The notes beneath the pieces were generated by a model. That model was not told the origin of the DNA. It saw nothing but the letters and a program-made list of their open reading frames with translations, and searched no databases. A DNA stretch of 64,000 nucleotides from the NCBI GenBank assembly GCA_029961685.1, contig JARWKL010000004.1:30571610-30635609 (forward strand), given 5' to 3'. The stretch comes from Aristolochia californica. Lineage: Eukaryota > Streptophyta > Magnoliopsida > Piperales > Aristolochiaceae. Shown here in pieces: positions 41,301 to 55,135 of the stretch (positions are counted from its first letter, which is position 1; each line of letters begins with the position of its first letter). Both the position numbers and the translations under genes were made by a program.

Positions 41301-44300
41301 ATTTAAAGCAATAGACAAATGTAAGTACAGAAAATTTATTCCCACACCACAAATCAACACAAAAGTTTTGCTATCCAAGTTTGGGAAATTCCACTAGTTC
41401 AACCCTTATTACTCGGAATTTTATAAGAAAGATTTTTCTACACATGTTCTAAAAATGGATATGCATACCTGAAACATGTAAAAGATGCAAATGACCTATG
41501 GATCCAAACCTTTTAAAGAGAATAACATTAAATTCTCAAGTGAACGTGCGGTGGGATATTCACCCGAGTCAAACAAGCCATTATTTTCCCAATAACAAAA
41601 AGCTGACCTAATGATCGTGGATGATTTTAAAGTGATTTATCCTGCGTAACGGGCTATATTTTTTTAATGAATGACTTATGGATTGGGAGTCTACACTAAG
41701 TTAAAATTCCCCCGCCTCCCCCTTTTCCCGACGATTGCATAACCTTACATATAAAAACTAAAAAGAGTTTACAATCCCTAAACATTACAGACATTTTTTG
41801 GAATTATCTCTCTCTACATTTGTGCATTGTGCATTTCCATTTTAGATGTATACTTTTTTTTTAAATCAAAACTTGAGTTTTCACTTTCCCTTCATCTCGT
41901 AAACAAAAAAAAGTGATAAAAGGCAAATATATCACAACAAAATGAAATTTTTTGAGTTTATGTATGGAAAGAATTTAAAGCAATAAACAAATGGAAGTAA
42001 AGAAAATTTATTCACACACCACAAATGAACACAAAACTTTTGTTATCAATGTTTGGGAAATTCCACTTGTTAAACCCTCATAGCTCAGAATTTTATAAGA
42101 AAGAGATTTTTCTATACATGTTTTAAAAAAGTGATATGCATGCTTGAAACATGTTAAGGATGCAAATGACCAATGGATGCAAACCTTTTAAAAGAGAATA
42201 AAATTAAATTCTAAATTGAACGTGCGGTGGGATATTTACCAGAGTTAAACTAGCCATTATTTTTCCCATTTACAAAAAGTTGACCTAACGATATTAGATG
42301 ATTGTAAAGTGATTTATCATGCTTAACGGGCTTTTTTTTTTAGGGAATGACTTGTGGATTGGGAGTCAACACTCAGTTAAAAATCCCGTGCGTCCCCCTT
42401 TTCTTGATGATTGCAGAACCCGATATATAAAAAATAAAAGAGTTTACAATTCCTAAAAATTACAAAAAAATTTTGGAATGACCTCTCTCTACATTTGTGC
42501 ATTGTGCATTTCCATTTTAGATGTATACTTTTTTCTTAAATCAAAATTTGAGTTTTCACTTTCCCTTCATCTCGTAAACAAAAAAAAGAGATAAAAGCCA
42601 AATAAATCACAACAAATTGAAAATTTTAGAGTTTATGTATGAAAAAAATTTCAAGCCATAAAAAAATGTCAGTAAAGAAAATTTATTCACACAGCACAAA
42701 TGAACATAACGGAATTTTATATGGAAGAGATTTTTCTACACATGTTTTAAAATTTTGATATGCATGCTTGAAACATGTTAAAGATGCAAAAGACCTATGG
42801 ATCCAAACCTTTTAAAGAGAATAACATTAAATTCTCAAGTGAACGTGCGGTGGGATATTTACCCGAGTCAAACAAGCTATTATTCTGCCCATTTACAAAA
42901 AGCTGACCTAACGATTATAGATGATTTTAAAGTGATTTATCATGCGTAACGGGTTATATTTTTTTAAGGAATGACTTTTGGATTAGGAATCAACACTCTG
43001 TTAGAAGTCCTCCGCCTCCCCCTTTTCCCAACGATTTGTAGAACCTGATATATAAAAACTGACAAGAGTTTACAATCCCTAAAAATTACAATAACTTTTT
43101 GGAATTACCTCTCTCTACATTTGTGCATTGTGCATTTCAATTTTAGATGTATACTTTTTTCTTAAATCAAAACATGAGTTTTCACTTTCCCTTAATCTTG
43201 TAAACAAATAAAAGAGATAAAAGGCACATAGATCACAACAAAATGAAAATTTTAGTGTTTATGTATGGAAAGAATTTAAAGCAGTAAACAAATGTAAGTA
43301 AAGAAAATTTATTCACACACCACAAATGAACACAAAAGTTTTGTTATCCAAGCTTGGGTAATTCCACTAGCTCAGCCCTAATAGCTTGGAATTTTATAAG
43401 AAAGAGATTTTTCTACACATGTTTCAAAAAATGGATATGCATGCTTGAAGCATGTTAAAGATTCAAATGACCTATGTATCCAAACCTTTTAAAAATAATA
43501 ACATTAAATCCTCAAGTGAATGTGCGGTGGGATATTTACCCGAGTCAAACAAGCCATTATTTTGCTTATTTACAAAAAGCTGACCTAACGATCAAAGATG
43601 ATTGTTAAGTGATTTATCATGTGTAACGGGCTATATTTTTTTAAGGAATTACTTATGGATTAGGAGTCAACACGCAGTTAAAAATCCCCCACCTCTGCCT
43701 TTTCCCAACAATTGTCGAACCATATATATAAAAACTAAAAATAATTTACAATCCCTAAAAATTGCAGACACTTTTAGGAATTATCTCTCTCTACATTTGT
43801 GCATAGTGCATTTTTATTTTTGATGTATACTTTTTTCTTAAATAATAACTTGAGTTTTCACTTTCCCTTCATCTCGTAGAGATAAAACGCAAATAGATCA
43901 CATCAAAATGAAAATTTTATAGTTTTTATACGGAAAGAATTTAAAGCCGTAAACAAATCTAAGTATAAAAAATATTTTCACACACCAACAATGACCTCAA
44001 AAGTTTTGTTATCCAAGTTTGGGTATTTCTACTAGTTCAACCCTAATAGCTCGGAATTTTTTAAGAAAGAGATTTTTCTCCTCATGTTTTAAAAAAATGG
44101 ATAAGCATGCTTGAAACATGTTAAATATGCAAATGACCAATGGATCCAAACCTTTTAAAGAGAATAACATTAAATTGTCAAGTGAACGTGCGGTGGGATA
44201 TTTACCCGAGTCGAACAAGCAATTATTTTGCCCATTTACAAAAAGCTGACCTAACGATCATAGATGATTGTAAAGTGATTTATCATGCGTAACGAGCTAT

Positions 44301-47300
44301 ATTTTTTTAATGAATGACTTATGGATTAGGAGTCAACACTCAGTTAAAAATCCCCCGCCTCCCCCTTTTCCCGACGATTGTATAAACTGATGTATAAAAA
44401 TTAAAAAGAGTTTACAATCCCTAAAAATTACAGACACTTTTTGGAATTATCTCTCTCTACATTTGTGCAATGTGCATTTCTATTTTTTGATGTATACTTT
44501 TTTCTTAAATAATAACTTGAGTTCTCACTCTCCCATTCTTCTCATAAACAAAAAGATATAAGGCAAATAGATCACAACAAAATGAAAATTTTATAGTTTA
44601 AATATGGAAATAATTTAAAGCAGTAAACAAATGTAAGTATAGAACATTTTTTCACACACGAAAAATGAACTCAAAAGTTTTGTTGTCAAAGGTTGGGAAA
44701 TTCTACTAGTTCAACCCTAATAGCTTGAAATTTTTTAAGAAAGATTTTTCTGCACAAGTTTTAAAAAATGGATATGCATGTTTAAAACATGTTAAAGATG
44801 CAACTGGCCTATGGGTCCATACATTTTAAAGAGAATAACATTAAATTGTCAAGTGAACGTGCGGTAGGATATTTACCCAAGTCAAACAAGCAATTATTTT
44901 GCCCATTTACATAAAGCAGACCTAACGATCAAAGATGATTTTAAAGTGAATTATCATGCGTAACATGTTATATTTTTGTAAGGAATGACTTAAGGATTGG
45001 GTGTCAGCACTCAGTTAAAAATCCCCCACCTCCCCTTTTCCCGACGAGTGCAAAACCTGATATATAAAAACTAAAAAAAGTTTACAATCCATAAAAATTA
45101 CAGATGCTTTTTGGAATTATCTCTCTCTACATTTGTGCATTGTGCATTTCTATTTTAGATGTGTACTTTTTTCTTTAATAAAAACTTGAGTTTTCACTTT
45201 CCCTTCATCTAGTAAACAGAAAAAGAGATAAAAGGCAAATACATCACAACAAAATGAAAATTTTAGAGTTTATCTATGGAAACAATTTAAACCAGTAAAC
45301 AAATGTAAGAAAATAAAATTTATTCACACACTTGAAATGGACATAAAAGTTTTGTTATCCAAATTTGGGTAATTCCACTAGTTCAACCCTAATAGCTCGG
45401 AATTTTATAAGAAAGAGATTTTTCTACACATGTTTTAAAAAATGGATATGCATGCTTTAAACATGTTCAAGATTCAAATGACCTATGGATAAAAAACTTT
45501 TAAAGAGAATAACATTAAATTCTCAGGTGAACGTGCCGTGGAATATTTACCCGAGTCAAACAAGCCATTATTTTGCCCATTTACAATAAGCTGACCAAAC
45601 GATCATAGACGATTGTAAAGTGATTTATCATGCGTAACAGGCTATATTTTTGAAAGGAATGACTTATGGATTGGGTGTAACCACTGAGTTAAAAATCCCC
45701 CGCATCCCCCTTTTCCCAACGATTGCAGAACCTTATATATATATAAAAAAAAGAGTTTACTATCCCTTAAAATTATAGACACTTTTTGGAATTATCTCTC
45801 TCTACATTTGTGCATTGTGCATTACAATTTTAGAAGTATACTTTTTTTATAAATCAAAACTTGAGTTTTCACTTTCCCTTCAACTCGTCAACAAAAATAA
45901 GACATAAAAGACAAATAGATCACCACAAAATAAAATTTTTAGAGTTTATGTAGGGAAAGAATTTAAATCAATAAAAAAATGTAAGTAAAGAAAATTTATT
46001 CAGACACCACAAATGAACACAAAAGTTTTGTTATCCAAGTTTGGGAAATTCCACTAGTTCAACCCTGATAGCTTGCAATTTTTAAAAAAAAGAGATTTTT
46101 CTACACTATGTTTTAAAAAATGGATATGCATGCTTGAAACATGTTAAATATGCAAATGACTTATGGATATTTAAATGAGTCAAACAAGCCATTATTTTGC
46201 CCATTCACAAAAATCTGACCTAACGATTATAGATGATTGTAAAGTGATTTATCATGGGTAACGAGCTATATTTTTTTAAGGAATGACTTATGGATTGGGA
46301 GTCAACACTCAATTAGAAATCCGCCGCCTCCCCCTTTTCCCGACGATTGAAAAACCTGATATATAAAAACTAAAAAGGGTTTACAATCCCTAAAAATTAC
46401 AAAGACTTTTTGGAATTATCTTACTCCAAATTTGTGGATTCTAAATTTCCACTTTAGATGTATACTTTTTTCTTAAATCAAAGCATGAGTTTTCACTTTC
46501 CCTCCATCTCGTAAACAAAAAAAAGAGATAAAAGGCAAATATATCACAACAAAATGAAAATTTTAGATTTTATGTATGAAAAGAATTTAAAGCATTACAC
46601 AAATGTAAATTAAGATAATATATTCACACACCAAAATTGAACACAAAAGTTTTATTATCCAAGTTTGGGTAATTCCACTAGTTCAACCCTAATAGCTCGG
46701 AATTTTATTAGAAAGAGATTTTTCTACACATGTTTTAAAAAATGGATATGCATGCTTGAAACAAGTTAAAGAAGAAAATTACCTATGGATCCAAACCTTG
46801 TAAAGATAATAACATTAAATTCTCAAGTGAACGTGTGGTGGGATATTTACCCGAGTCAAACAAGATATTATTTTTCCCATTTACATAAAGCTAACGATCA
46901 TAGTTGATTGTAAAGTGATTTATAATGCATAACGGGCTTTTTTTTGTAGGAAATGACATATGGATTGGGAGCAACACTCAGTTAAAAATCCCCTGTCTCC
47001 CCCTTTTCCTGACGATTGCAGAACTAATATATAAAAACTAAAAAGAGTTTACAATCCATAAAAATTTTTACATTGTGCATTTCCATTTTAGATGTATACT
47101 TTTTTCTCAAATCAAAACTTGAGTTTTCACTTTCCCTTCATCTCATAAACTAACAAAAGAGATTAATGGCAAATAGATCACAACAAAATGAAAATTTTAG
47201 AGTTTATGTATCAAAGGAATTTCAAGCAATAAGCAAATATAAGGTAAGAAAATTCATTCGCACACCACAAATGAACACAAAAGTTTTGTTTTCAGAGAGT

Positions 47301-48999
47301 GGGAAATTCCACTATTTCAACCCTAATAGCTCGGAATTTTGTAAGAAAGAGATTTTTCTACACATGTTTTAAAAAATTAAAATGCATGCTTGAGACAAGT
47401 TCAAGATCAAAATGACCTATGGATCCAAACCTTTTAAAGATAAAAACATTAAATTTTGAACGTGCGGTGGGATATTTACCCAAGTCAATCAACCAATTTT
47501 TTTGCCCATTTGCAAAAAGTTGACCTAACGATCATAGATGATTGTAAAGTGATTTATCATGCATAATGGGCTATATTTTTCTAAGGAATGACTTATGGAT
47601 TGGGAGTCAATACTCAGTTAAAAATCGACCGTCTCTTCGTTTTCCCGACGATTGCAGAACCTGATATATAAAAACTTAAAAGAGTTGACAATCACTAAAA
47701 ATAACAGACACTTTTGGAATTATCTCTCTAAATATTTGCGCATTGTGAATTTCTATTTTAATGTATACTTTTTTATTAAATCAAAACTTGAGTTTTCACT
47801 TTCCCTTCATCTCGTAAACAAAAAAAAAAAGAGTTAAAAGGCAAATAGATCACAACAAAATGAAAATTTTAGAGTTTATGTATAGAAAGAATTTAAAGCA
47901 ATACACAAATATAAATTTTGAAAATTCATTCACACACCACAATTAAACACAAAAGTTTTGTTATCCAAGTTTGGTTAATTCCACTAGTTCAATCGTAATA
48001 GCTCGGAATTTTATTAGAAAGTTTTTTTTCTACACTTGTTTTAAAAAATGGATATACATGCTTGAAACATGTTAAAGATGCAAATGACCTATGGATCCAA
48101 ACCATTTAAAGTGAATAACATTAAATTCTCAAGTGAATGTGCAGTGGGATATTTACCCGAGTCAAACAAGCCATTATTTTCCCCATTTACAAAAAGCTGA
48201 CCTAACGGTCATAGATGATCTTAAAGTGATTTATCATGCGTTACGGGCTATAATTTTGTAAGTAATGACTTATGCAATTTGAGTCAAACACACAGTTAAA
48301 AATCCCCCGCCTCCCCCTTTTCACTATAATTGCAGAACTTGATATATTAAAACTAAAAAGAGTTTACCATCCCTAAAAATTATAGACACTTTTTGGAATT
48401 AGCTCTCTCTACATTTGTGCATTGTGAATTTCCATTTAAGATGTATAATTTTTTCTTAAATCAGAACTTGAGTTTTCACTTTCCCTTGATCTTGTAAACA
48501 AAAAAAAGAGAAAAAAGGCAAATAGATCACAACAAAATGAAAATTTTAGATTTTATATATGGAAAAAATTTAAAGCAATAAACAAATGTAAGTAAAGAAA
48601 ATTTATTCACACACCACAAATGAACACAAAAGTTTTATTATCCAAGCTTAGGAAATTCCACTTGTTCAACCCTAATATCTTGAAATTTTATAAGAAAGAT
48701 TTTTCTACACATGTTTTGAAAAATGGATATGCATGCTTCTAACATGTTAAAGATGCAAATGACCTATGGATCGAAACATTTTAAAAAGAATAAAATTAAA
48801 TTCTCAAGTGAACATGCAGTGGGATATTTACCCGAGTCAAACACGCCATTATTTTGCCCATATCCAAAAAGTTGTCCAAAAGTTCATTGATGATTGTAAA
48901 GTGATTTATCATGCATAACGGGCTATATTTTTTTAAGGAATGACTTATGAATTGGGAGTCAAATATCAGTTAAAAATCCCCCGCCTCCCCCTTTTCCCG

Positions 49000-49413
49000 A
49001 CGATTGCAGAACCTGATATATAAAAACTAAAAAGAGTTTGCAATCCATAAAAATTACAGAAACTATTTAGAATTATCTCTCTCTAAATTTGTGCATTGTG
49101 CATTTCCATTTTAGATGTATACTTTTTGCTTATATAACATGGATATGCATGCTTGAAATATGTTCAAGATGAAAATGACCTATGGATCCAAACCTTTAAA
49201 GAGAATAACATTAAATTCTCAAGTGAACGTGCGGTGGGATATTTACCCGAGTCAAACAAACCATTATTTCGCCCTTTAAAAAAAGTTGACCTAATGATCA
49301 TAGATGATTAAAAAGTGATTTATCATGTGTAACGGGCTATATTTTTGTAAGAAATGACTTATGGATTGGGAGTCAACACTCAGTTAAAAATCCCTCACCT
49401 CCCCCTTTTCCCA
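49000..49413 (+). repeat. Truncated satellite monomer (~414 bp)
   Basis: Sequence passes from TATACTTTTTGCTTATATAA straight to CATGGATATGCATGCTTGAA near 49137, omitting about 260 bp of the middle of the monomer. It is a single copy and not shared with the 28-36 kb HOR. Confidence 0.85.
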
Positions 49414-52075
49414 ACGATTGCAGAACCTGATATATAAAAACTAGAAAGAGTTTGCAATCTCAAAAAATTACAGACACATTTTGGAATTATCTCTCTCTAA
49501 ATTTGTGCATTGTGCATTTCCATTTTAGATGTATACTTTTTTCTTAAATCAACACTTGAGTTTTCACTTTCCCTTCATCTCGACAACACAAAAAAGAGAT
49601 AAAAGGAAAATAGATCACAACAAAATGAAAATTTTAGAGTTTATGTATGAAAATAATTTAAAGCAATAAAAAAATGTAAGCAAATAAAATTTATTCACAA
49701 AGCACAAATGAAAAAAAAAGTTTTGTTATCCTAGTTTGGAAAATTCCACAAAGTCAACCCTAATAGCTCAAAATTTTAAAAGAAAGATATTTTTCTACAC
49801 TTGTTTTACAAAATGGATATGCATGCTTGAAACATCTTAATGATGCAAATGACCTATGGATCCAAACCTTTTAAAGAGAATAACATTAAATTCTCAAGGG
49901 AACGTGCGGTGGGATATTTAATCGAGTCAAACCAGCCATTATTTTGCCAACTTACAAAAAATTGACATATTAATAAAAGATGATTGTAAAGGGATTTATC
50001 AAGAGTAACGGGCTATATTTTTTTAAGGAATGACTAATGGATTGGGAGTCAACATGCAGTTAAAAATGCCCCGCCTCCCCCTTTTCGGGACAATTGCAGA
50101 ACCTGATATATAAAAACTAAAAAGAGTTTACAATCCCTTAAAATTATAGACACTTTTTGGAATTATCTCCCTCTACATTTGTGCATTGTGCATTTCGTTT
50201 TTAGATGTATACTTTTTTATTAAGTCAAAACTTGAGTTTTCACTTTCCCTTCATCTCTTAAACAAAAAGAGAGATAAAAGGCAAATAGATCACAACAAAA
50301 TGAAAATATTAGAGTTTATGTATGTAAATAAATTAAATCTATAACAAATGTAAGTAAATAAAATTTATTCACACATCACAAATGAACACAAAAGTTTTGT
50401 TATCCAAGTTTGGGAAATTCCACTAGTTCAACCCAAATAACTCGGAATTTCATAAGAAAGAGATTTTTCTATACGTGTTTTAAAAAATGGATATGCCTAC
50501 TTTAAACATGTTAAAGATTCAAATGACCTATGGATCCAAACCTTTTTAAGAGAATAATATTAAATTCTCAAATGAACGTGCGGTGGGATATTTACCCGAG
50601 TCAAACAAGCCATTATTTTGCCCCATTTATAAAAAGCAGACCTAACGATCATAAATCATTTTAAAGTGATTTATCATGTGTAACGGGCTATATTTTTTTA
50701 AGGAATGACTTATGGATTGGGAGTCAACACTCAGATAAAAAGGCCCCACCTCCCCCTTTTCCCGACGAGTGCGGAACCTGATATATAAAAACAATAAAGA
50801 GTTTACAATCTCTAAAAATTACATACACTTTTTGGAATTATCTTTCACTCAATTTGGGCATTTACATTTTAGATGTGTACTTTTTTTATTAAATCAAAAC
50901 TTGATTTTTCACTTTCCCTTCATGTCGTAAAGAAAAAAAAAAGAAAACAATAGCAAAAAGATCACAACGAAATGGAGATTTTAGAGTTTAAGTATGGAAA
51001 GAATTTAGAGCAATAAAAAATATTTGTAAATAATATTTATTCACACACCACAAATGAACACAAAAGTTTTGTTATCCAAGTTTGGCAAATTCCACTAGTT
51101 CATCGCTAATAGGTCAGAATTTTATAAGAAAGAGATTTTTCTACACATGTTTTAAAAAATGGATATGACAGCTTGAAACATGTTAAAGATTCAAATGACC
51201 TATGGATACGAACCTTTTAAAGAGAATAACATTAAATTCTCAAGTGAAAGTGCGGTGGGATATTTTCCCGAGTCAAACAAACCATTATTTTGCCCATTTA
51301 CAAAAAGCTGACCTAACGATCATAGATGATTGTAAAGTGATTTATGATGCAACGGGCTATATTTTTATAAGGAATGAATTATGGATTGGGAGTCAAGACT
51401 CAGTTAAAAATCCCCCGCCTCCCCCTTTTTCCGAAGATTGCAAAACCTGATATATAAAAAGTAAAAAGAGTTTACAATCCCTAAAAATTAAAGACACTTT
51501 TTGGAATTATCTCTCTCTAAATTTGTGCATTGTACATTTTATTTTTAGATGTATACTCTTAAATAAAAACTCGAGTTATCACTTTCCCTTCAACTCGTAA
51601 AAAAAAAAAAAAGAAATAAAAGGCGAATAGATCACAAAAAAATGAAAATTTTAGAGTTTATGTATGGGAAAATTTTAATGCAATAAAAAAATGTAAGTAA
51701 ATAAAATTTATTCACACACCACAAATGATCACAAAGGTTTTGTTATCCCAGTTTGGGAAAATCCACTAGTTGAACCCTCATAGCTCGGAATTTTATAAGA
51801 AAGAGATTTTTCTACACATGTTTTAAAAAATGGATATGCATGCTTGAAACATGTTAAAGATGCAAATGGATCCAAACCTTTCAAAGAGAACAACATTAAA
51901 TTCTCAAGTGAAGTGCGGTGGGATAATTACCCGAGTCAAACAAGCCATTATTTTGCCCATTTACAAAAAGTTGACCTAACGATCATAGATGATTGTAAAG
52001 TGATTTACCATGCGTAACTGGCTATATTTTTGTAAGGAATGACTCATGGATTGGGAGTCTACACTCATTTAAAAT

Positions 52076-52088
52076 CCCCCCCCCCCCC
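52076..52088 (+). repeat. Homopolymer C13 in satellite C-box
   Basis: Thirteen C residues in the C-box just before the Q-like monomer at 52.1 kb, which resembles the Q monomer of 38.4-39.0 kb. Confidence 0.9.
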
Positions 52089-54075
52089 TTCCCCTTTTCC
52101 CGATGATTGCAGAACCTGATATATAAAAACAAAAAAAAGTTTACAATCCCTAAAAATTACAGACACTTTTTGGAATTATTTCTCTCTTCATTTGTGCATT
52201 GTTAATTTTAATTTTAGATGGATACTTTTTTCTTAAATCAAAGCTTGAGTTTTTACTTTCCCTTCATCTCATAAAAAAACGAAAAGAGATAAAAGGCAAA
52301 AAGATAACTACAAAATGAAAATTTTAAAGTTTTATTATGCAAAGAATTTAGAGCAATAAACAAATGAACGTAAAGAAAATTTATTCACACACCACAAATG
52401 AACACAAAAGTTTTGTTATCCAAGTTGGGGAAGTTCCACTAGATCAACCCCAAAAGCTCGGAATTTTATAAGAAACAGATTTTCTACACATTTTTAAAAA
52501 AATGGATATGTGTGCTTGAAACATGTTAAAGATGCAAATGACGTATGGATCCAAACCTTTTAAAGAGAATAACAGTAAATTCTCAAGTGAACGTGTGGTG
52601 GGATATTTACCCGAGTCAAACAAGCCATTATTTTGCCCATATACAAAAAGCTGACCTAATGATCATAGATGATTGTAAGGTGATTTATCGTGCGTAATGA
52701 ATGGATTGTGAGGTAACACTCAATTAAAAATCCCCCATCTCCCCCTTTTCCCAACGATTACAGAACCTAATATATAAAAACTAAAAAGAGTTTACAATCC
52801 CTAAAAATTACATACACGTTTTGGAATTATCTCTCTCTACATTTGTGCATTCTGTTTTTACATTTTAGATGTATACTTTTTTCTTAAATCAAAACTTGAG
52901 TTTTCACTTTCCTTTCATCTCGTAAACAAAAAAAAAAAGAGATAAAAGGCAAATAGACCACAACAAAATAAAAAAATTAGAGTTTATGAATGGAAAGAAT
53001 TTAAAGCAATAAACAAAATTAAGTAAAGAAAATTTATTAACAATCCACAAATGAACACAAATGTTTTGTTATCCAAGTTTGAAAATTCCACTAGTACAAC
53101 CCTAATAACTCCGAATTTTAGAAGAAAGAGATTTTTCTACATATGTTTTGAAAATTGGATATGCATGCTTGAAACATGTTAAAGATGCAAACTTTTAAAG
53201 AGAATAACATTAAATTCTCAAGTGAACGTGCAGTGGGATATTTACTTGAGACAAACAAGCCATTATTCTGCCTATTTATAAAAAACTAACCTAACGATCA
53301 TAGATGATTTTAAAGTGATTTATCATGTGTAACAGGCCATATTTTTTTAAGGAATGGCCTATGGATTGGGAGTCAACACTCAGTTAAAAATCCCCCACCT
53401 CCCCCTTTTCTCGACGATTGCAGAACCTGATACATAAAAACTAAAAAGAGTTTACAATCCCTAAAAATTATAGACACTTTTTGGAATTATCTCTCCCTAC
53501 ATTTGGGCATTGTGCATTTCCATTTTAAATGTCTACTTTTTTTCTTAAATCAAAACTTGAGTTTTCACTTTCCCTTCATCTCGTAAACAAAAAAAAGAGA
53601 AAAAAGGCAAATGGAGCACAAAAAAATGAAAATTTTAGAGTTTATGTATGGAAAGAATTTAATGCAATAAAAAATGTAAGTAAATAAAATTTATTCACAC
53701 ACCCCAAAATGAACACAAAATTTTTGTTATCAAAGTATGGGAAATTCTACTAGTTCACCCCCAATAGCTCAAAATTTTATAAGGAAGAGATTTTTCTACA
53801 CATGTTTTAAAAAATGGATATGCATGCTTGAAACAAGTTAAATATGAAAATGACCTATTCTTCCAAACCTTTCAAAGAGAAGAACATTAAATTCCCAAGT
53901 GAACGTGCGGTGGGATATTTACCTGAGTCAAACAAGCCATTATTTTGCCCATTTACAAAAAGCTGACCTAACGATCATAGATGATTGTAAAGTGATTTAC
54001 CATGCGTAATTGGCTATATTTGTGAAAGTAATGACTTATGGATTGGGAGTCAACACTCAGTTTAAAATCCCCCCT

Positions 54076-54095
54076 CCCCCCCCCCCCCCCCCCCC
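54076..54095 (+). repeat. Homopolymer C20 next to a deletion junction
   Basis: Twenty C residues in the C-box. About 25 bp further on, AAAACCTGA jumps to AACATGTTGAAGATG, skipping most of a monomer. The two sides share TGA(AA). Confidence 0.9.
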
Positions 54096-54105
54096 TCCCT
54101 TTCCC

Positions 54106-54381
54106 GACGATTGCAAAACCTGAAACATGTTGAAGATGCAAATGACCAATGGATCCAAACCTTTTAAAGAGAATAACTTCCAATTCTAAACTAAACATGC
54201 GGTGGGATATTTACCCGAGTCAAACAAGCCATTATTTTGCCCATTTTCAAAAAGCTGACCTAACGATCATAGATGATTGTAAAGTGATTTATCATGCGTA
54301 ATAGGCTATATCTTTTTAAGGAATGACTTATGGATTGGGAGTCCTCACTCAGTAAAAATTCCCCCACCTCCCCCTTTTCCC
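54106..54381 (+). repeat. Truncated satellite monomer (~276 bp)
   Basis: Starts at a box, loses about 400 bp at the AAAACCTGA/AACATG junction (54118-54126), then runs normally to the next box. Confidence 0.85.
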
Positions 54382-55104
54382 AACAATTGCAGAACCTGAT
54401 ATATAAAAACTAAAAACAGTTTACAATCCCTAAAAATTACAGACACTTTTCTGAATTACCTCTCTCTACATTTGTGCATTGTGCATTTCTATTTTAGATG
54501 TATACTTTTTTCTTAAATCAAAACTTGAGTTTTCACTTTCCCTTCATCTCGTTAACAAAAAAAAAAAGAGATAAAAGGCAAATAGATCACAACAAAATGA
54601 AAATTTTATAATTTATGTATGGAAAGAATTCAAAGATATAAACAAATGTAAGTAAAGAAAATTTATTAACACACCACAAATGAATACAAAAGTTTTGTTA
54701 TCCAAGTTTGGGAAATTCCACTAGTACAAACATAATAACTCGGAATTTCATAAGAAAGAGAATTTTCTACACATGTTTTGAAAAATGGATATGCATGCTT
54801 GAAACATGTTAAAGATGCAAATGACCTATGGATCCAAACCTTTTAAAGAGAATAACATTAAATTCTCAAGTGAACGTGTTGTGGGATATTTACTTGAGTC
54901 AAACAAGCCATTATTTTTCCCTTTTACAAAAAGTTAACCTAACAATCATAGATGATTGTAAAGTTATTTATCATGCGTAACGGGCAATATTTTTGTAAGG
55001 ACCGACTTATGGATTGGGAGTCAACAGTCAACTAAAAATCCACCTCCTCCCCCTTTTCTCGACGATTGCATAACCTGATATATAAAAACAAAAAAGAGTT
55101 TACA

Positions 55105-55135
55105 ATCCCTAAAAATTATCAATTTGCCTTTTATC
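55105..55135. other. Out-of-phase orientation switch, block III to IV
   Basis: Forward AATCCCTAAAAATTA changes at about 55119 into reverse-orientation ATTTGCCTTTTATCTC. On the block III side the break falls at the same monomer position as the 20024 switch (CCTAAAAATTA). Confidence 0.85.

Larger units (their letters stand above)
53413..55061 (+). repeat. P-Q-R-S group, copy 2 with internal deletion
   Basis: P' (CACCCCCAATAGCTC, CTATCAAAGTATGGG, C20 tract) is followed directly by the second half of an R-like monomer (ATTCTAAACTAAACATGCGG, TTTTCAAAAAGCTGACC). An S-like monomer follows (ACACTTTTCTGAATTACC, ATTAACACACC, GTTTTGAAAAATGG). Relative to 37637-40380 about 1.1 kb (all of Q and half of R) is missing. 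The end of S' (GGGCAATATTTTTGTAAGGA) resembles the monomer after S in copy 1, suggesting exchange. Confidence 0.6.
20024..55119 (+). repeat. Satellite block III, subfamily 2, forward, ~51 monomers
   Basis: A 35-kb uninterrupted head-to-tail array. The box mark (variants of CCCGACGATTGC) recurs about every 670-676 bp, for example at 20656, 21331, 22002, 22681, 24661, 26008, 29613, 36317, 40381, 44373, 48325, 51433 and 55062. Subfamily-2 marks are GTGCATTGTGCATTTCC, CTTTCCCTTCATCTCGTAAA and GATTTTTCTACACATG. Short copies from internal deletions lie at 42406-43030, 45719-46341, 47011-47647, 49000-49413 and 54106-54381. The A-run after CTCGTAAAC varies in length between copies. No unrelated insertion and no gene are visible. 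Confidence 0.95.

Noticed and set aside
20024..55119. CRISPR array or prokaryotic repeat system
   Set aside because: The repeat unit is ~674 bp with no unique spacers, no cas genes, and plant retroelements are adjacent.
20010..55135. Block III as a simple inversion of one reverse array
   Set aside because: Re-inverting it does not restore continuous monomer phase at either junction, so bases were lost or the origin is different.
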